Shown here piece by piece: positions 60,344 to 64,000 of a stretch of 64,000 nucleotides of DNA; position 1 is the first letter of the stretch; every line of letters begins with the position of its first letter. Origin of the DNA: Owenia fusiformis (taxonomy: Eukaryota; Annelida; Polychaeta; Sabellida; Oweniidae); assembly GCA_903813345.2 (NCBI GenBank), contig CAIIXF020000011.1:21373754-21437753 (forward strand), in the 5' to 3' direction. Made by a program: the position numbers and the translations under genes. The notes under the pieces were generated by a model. The model searched no databases. It was not told where the DNA came from and worked only from the letters and a program-made list of their open reading frames with translations.

Positions 60344-60632
60344 CTGCAAAAGTAAGTTTTAACATAATATGATACAATGTTCATGTAATATGATATAATA
60401 TAAAATGGTATGATATAGTATGATATTATCAAATTCAGCTTCTTCACAAATACTAAACTGAAATAAAGACAATATTTCTTTTAAATTCTACACAGCAAAA
60501 TAATAAATGATTAAAAATCCGATCAACGTCACAAAGCAGGTGTCCAGAACTTGTTTGTGAGTGCTGGATAACTGCATTTGGAAGATGTTAAAAATGATAT
60601 TTATTAATAATAAAATTATACAGTACAGTGAT

Positions 60633-61736
60633 AATACGAGGGGTGATCCAAAAGTCTTGGACGCCCCGCTCTAACTTTGCTATTTTTTAATATAATTGTA
60701 CGAAACTTTCAGATAATAAAGATCAACATCTTAACAACTTTGTGTATAAGTTTCAACAGAAAATAATATATTTTAGCTTTTTGGTAAAGACTTTTTAACA
60801 CTGGGTCCCTGCCACCCGGAACGGTATTTAAATATATAGCAAATCACGTCACAACTGTTATAATATGGCAAATACTTTAGGTGCGGGTGCACAACCTAAC
60901 ATGAGTCATTATATGAGAGAATTTCTGATTTTCAATCTGAGTGTCATCTGCCATCATCATCTTTACATATTAAGACCTTACTTTTCAACATATTTTCCAC
61001 GAATTTGAACCCATCTTTCATACCGTTTACCAATGAATGGAAGACATTTATGAAACCGCCATTCCTTTTGTGATACAAATGTTGGAGTGCCATTCTAAAC
61101 CTCATCCAATGAGTAATAAAAAAACAACTTTTCTTTCAACCCTCCTTTCAACTTCGAGAAAAGGAAGAAAATCACACGGAGCCATATCTAGACTGTACTG
61201 TGCATATGGTAGCTGCTAAAGGTCAATTAGTGAAAATATCTTGTAGTATTCTTTGTTCCACTTTGATTTCTTTCATGTTCTGCATTTCAGCAGCCATTTT
61301 GGAGCAAAAATGATACCAGAATGAGGTTTGCTTGTATGATGTCATTTTCTTAGAATTTGACATATATGATCATTGTCATATGTGACATTTTAATTAAAAC
61401 ACAATTGGTTGGCTGCCTAGTAAGAAAGGAAGTAACTAACATGGTTTAACATTCACAATTCAAAGAAAGATAGTGGTCAAGACTTGCGAAACAAGTCAAA
61501 TGGCGGCAACATTTAAGGCTGAAAGTTGTCATGTGTGAATACCGTTCCGGGTGTCAGGGTCTCCATGTTAAAAACTGTCTAGAAAACTACATAAAACATA
61601 TCATTTCTCCATGAAATTAATACACAAAGTAGTTAGGTTGTTGGTCTTTATTATTGGAAAGTTTAAAGTATTTTTATCAAAAACCAATCAAATTAGAGCA
61701 GGGCGTCCAAGACTTTTGGATCACCCCTCGTATTAT
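60633..61736 (-). mobile_element. Decayed mariner-like transposon in PAN-gene intron 1
   Basis: The ends AATACGAGGGGTGATCCAAA AGTCTTGGACGCCC and the inverse GGGCGTCCAAGACTTTTGGA TCACCCCTCGTATT give terminal repeats of about 40 bp, flanked by TA. The inversion continues: ACCCGGAACGGTATT (about 60817) mirrors AATACCGTTCCGGGT (about 61540), so subterminal repeats extend about 200 bp. On the minus strand, broken frames read DMAPCDF (about 61180) and, near 61063-60978, EWRFHKCLPFIGKRYERW then GKYVEK and a stop, like the end of a mariner transposase. At about 1.1 kb with frameshifts and missing catalytic parts it is dead. Confidence 0.82.
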
Positions 61737-61758
61737 TATACTGATTACGTTTACTTAC

Positions 61759-61828
61759 CAATTTTATTCTGCCATAATAAACAAATACAGAAATACCAGA
61801 CAAAGTTACATATTACTTCACCAGCCAT
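61759..61828 (-). CDS. PAN-gene exon 1: start codon and signal-peptide-like segment
   Basis: The ATG at 61828-61826 (reverse strand) opens 23 codons plus 1 nt before a perfect gtaagt donor at 61758-61753. The peptide starts MAGEVICNFVWYFCICLLW: a strongly hydrophobic core, but with an acidic rather than basic N-terminus, so it could be a signal peptide or signal anchor. The single G left over joins GT of exon 2 to give Gly. An inverted-repeat element ends at 61937, leaving only about 108 bp of non-element sequence upstream of the ATG, so the promoter may lie in or beyond it. Confidence 0.65.
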
Positions 61829-61936
61829 TTTTAGTATTTTGTATTGCATATTACTCCAAGTATTTCCTTTTTAAACAGAATATATAATAGTAATACTAAT
61901 AGTTATGTAGTTTTTCCTTCCTTTACAATTGTTATT

Positions 61937-63372
61937 ATGTCCCCACCACATAGTGTGGGGATGTCCCCACCACATAGTGTGGGGCCATATTGTCGTCCTA
62001 GGCGCGTCCGTCCGTCTGTCTGTCTGTCTGGTTGTCTGTCTGTCCGTCCGTACGTCCGGCAGTTTTCTCCAAAACCGCTACAGGTATCACCTTCTAATTT
62101 TCAGGAATAACTTATGAGTGCCTATAGATGTGGATGAAAAAAATTTAACTCGAAACCTACTTCCTGTCGGCCATTTTGAAGTCAAATGCTAAAATCCTTG
62201 TCTGCAAACTTAAAGAAAAACTGCTTCACAGTTGCTTTTAAAACTTTAACATCTTGTTCAGCTCACTTCATTCTAGATCTGATTAGGTTTTGGACCTGCT
62301 AGCTCAGTCATGTCAGCCATTTTGAATGTCTTAAGAAAAGTTAGCGTGCGATAATACTTTGTATCATATTGAATGGTGTTTTTGAGTTTTCATACTTTAA
62401 CTATTTAGTAGCTTTATAAATAATTTCAGATGTACTTTGCTGTAAAAGCCTACTTTATTGTTAACAGTAGTTATATGTGATAATTTTGTAAAAAGAAATC
62501 AGCAAAAACTCATAAGGACTTTTTTATTGTCGGCCATTTTGGATTTTTCGGTCCTAAAATCTTGTCTGTGAAGTCTTGTCTGCGCGTTTTCAGGTGAACC
62601 GTTTGGTGGATCAATTTCAAATTTTCAGGGATGATTCTTAGTATAAAAATCTAGATCTCATTAGTTTTTTGGCATTCTGGGTAAATGTCAAGGCAGCCAT
62701 TTTGGATTTTCCGTCCTAAAATCTTGTCTGTAAAGTCTTGTCTACTCGTTTTCAGGTGAACTGTTTGGTAGATCAATTTCAAATTTTCAGGAATGATTCT
62801 TAGTATGAAAATCTATAACTGATTAGTTTTTTTTGCATTCTGGGTAAATGTCAAGGCAGCCATTTTGGATTTTCCGTCTTAAAATCTTGCCTGTAAAGTC
62901 TTGTCTACGCGTTTTTAGGTGAATGGTTTGATAGATCAATTTCAAATTTTCGGGGATGATTCTTTGTATGAAAATCTACATCTGATTACTTTTTTTGCAT
63001 TCTGCGTAAATGTTAATGCAGCCATTTTGGATTTTCTGTCCTAAAATCTTGTCTGTAAAGTCTTGTCTACCCGTTTTCAGGTGAACCGTTTGGTAGATCA
63101 ATTTCATATTTTCAGGGATGATTCTTAGTATGAAAATCTACAAACAGATTAGTTTTTTGACATTCTTGGTAAATGTCAAGGCAGCCATTTTGGATTTTCC
63201 ATCCTGAAATCTTGTCTGTAAAGTCTTGTTTACATGTTTTCTGGTTAACTGTGTGACGGATCAATTTCAAGGTGGCCACTTTGGATTTTCCGTCCTCAAA
63301 TTGTGTTGGTAAAGTCTTGTCTACTCATTTTCAGGATAACCATTTCACGGGATCACCACTTGGTGGGGACAT
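61937..63372. mobile_element. 1.4-kb inverted-repeat element just upstream of the PAN gene
   Basis: The ends ATGTCCCCACCA and TGGTGGGGACAT are exact 12-bp inverted repeats; the left end with its hairpin (CCCCACCACATAGTGTGGGG) is present twice in tandem. A (GTCC/GTCTGTCT)n run follows at 62006-62055. There is no coding region. The right half is a five-fold tandem repeat, listed separately. It ends 108 bp upstream of the PAN-gene ATG. Confidence 0.75.
62530..63330 (+). repeat. Five tandem units of 162-163 bp inside the element
   Basis: CTTGTCTGTAAAGTCTTGTC recurs at 62561, 62723, 62886, 63048 and 63211. Each unit has TTTTCAGGTGAACCGTTTGG, GATCAATTTCAAATTTTCAG, GATGATTCTTAGTATGAAAA and CAGCCATTTTGGATTTTCC in the same order. 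A shortened sixth unit ends the series. Confidence 0.9.
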
Positions 63373-63905
63373 TTTGTACACATTTGTGTTCTTGTAATTT
63401 TTGTTTGTATATGTACTTGACCCCAAGGGGTGTGAATGTACTTGAAGAATAAATATAAAATGTTATATTTCTAAATTTCCCGAATTGTACTTTTATTCCA
63501 CTTGCTTTCGCTGGATGATATCCAGTATCCAATGGTAATTGGATAATTTGTGTCAGTGTGTATTTCATGAAAGTACTTTCACATCAAAACAAAAGAAGTT
63601 TAATTGAACCAATGGTTACATTTCTTAACCAGCATGATCAAAAGATTCACCTGTAAATACAATACATGTAAATAATTCAGAAAATAAATCAATGTCATAT
63701 CCAATTACTAAGTAAAAAAACATTGATGTTTATGTAATGTCAATCAATATATGATGTTTGAACTTCTGCATGTTTGCTGGCACATTTCATAGCAGATTGT
63801 TAGTTTTTGACCCTGCTCTTTGTCATAAACACCCCGACATTTGAACTCGGAATCCTACAAATACTCGGACTTCAGCAAACATGAGGTTTGGGCAAATTAG
63901 GTTCA
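63373..63905. other. Flanking DNA, nothing recognised
   Basis: No exon or repeat recognised between the 1.4-kb element and the 29-bp array at the window end. Confidence 0.45.
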
Positions 63906-64000
63906 ATTCTTATGCCGGGCATAAGAGTAGATCTGTTCTTATGCCGGGCATAAGAGTAGATCTGTTCTTATGCCGGGCATAAGAGTAGATCTGTTCTTAT
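63906..64000. repeat. 29-bp palindromic tandem repeat, cut by the window end
   Basis: The unit is TTCTTATGCCGGGCATAAGA GTAGATCTG, three copies and part of a fourth. Each has a perfect palindrome CTTATGCC-G-GGCATAAG and an AGATCT site. Copies look identical, so the array is young; it continues beyond the window. Confidence 0.95.

Larger units (their letters stand above)
56504..61828 (-). other. Gene span: secreted PAN/apple-domain protein, five exons
   Basis: Reverse-strand exons 61828-61759, 60343-60002, 59351-59266, 57322-57228 and 56771-56504 join in frame (861 nt, 286 residues plus stop) with GT..AG introns. Layout: hydrophobic N-terminal segment (about residues 5-19), PAN/apple domain (about 35-105), Thr/Pro-rich linker (about 138-200), then a C-terminal domain with four cysteines that I do not recognise. 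PAN domains bind proteins or sugars outside cells (family knowledge); the exact role here is unknown. The gene is convergent with the CUB gene. Intron 1 holds a mariner remnant and intron 3 an 85-bp tandem array. Confidence 0.72.

Overview
This window is intron-rich, AT-rich eukaryotic DNA. It has canonical GT..AG introns, short exons of about 70-340 nt, and many small palindromic or terminal-inverted-repeat elements and minisatellites. The gene content and repeat style suggest a marine invertebrate, lophotrochozoan or deuterostome; the sequence alone does not let me name the species. I see no bacterial, plasmid or viral gene. Most long open frames here are chance frames in AT-rich DNA or in repeats, and the real coding signal is about 2.2 kb of spliced exons.

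Plus strand, 8048-55047: a partial gene of nine phase-compatible exons (433 full codons) encoding three extracellular CUB domains. CUB A is 8048-11976 (3 exons), CUB B is 13559-15473 (3 exons), a linker exon is 15861-15935, and CUB C is 53898-55047 (2 exons). The third CUB most resembles, from memory, SOL-1 / 'suppressor of lurcher' proteins, which are CUB-domain auxiliary subunits of AMPA-type glutamate receptors in worms. Signal peptide, any further CUB, membrane segment and stop are not seen. The linker and CUB C are separated by a 38-kb intron (15936-53897).

Minus strand, 61828-56504: a complete-looking five-exon gene. It encodes about 286 residues: a hydrophobic N-terminal segment, a six-cysteine PAN/apple domain, a Thr/Pro-rich linker, and a C-terminal cysteine-containing domain I do not recognise. 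It converges tail-to-tail with the CUB gene.

The most unusual structure is in the minus-strand gene. Its 86-nt exon 3 is one copy of an 85-bp tandem array that fills the adjoining intron (58351-59351). Each unit carries a 5' splice site, and the array has a five-unit (425-bp) higher-order period.

Repeats elsewhere: minisatellites at 10.9, 22.4, 30.9, 48.4 and 63.9 kb; a family with ends like ACAGTAAAACCTGT (seven copies or fragments); a second family with a TCACCAC..GTGGTGA hairpin head (five copies); two copies of a 350-bp fold-back element; elements resembling hAT MITEs; a decayed mariner in intron 1 of the PAN gene; and a 1.4-kb inverted-repeat element just upstream of its start codon.
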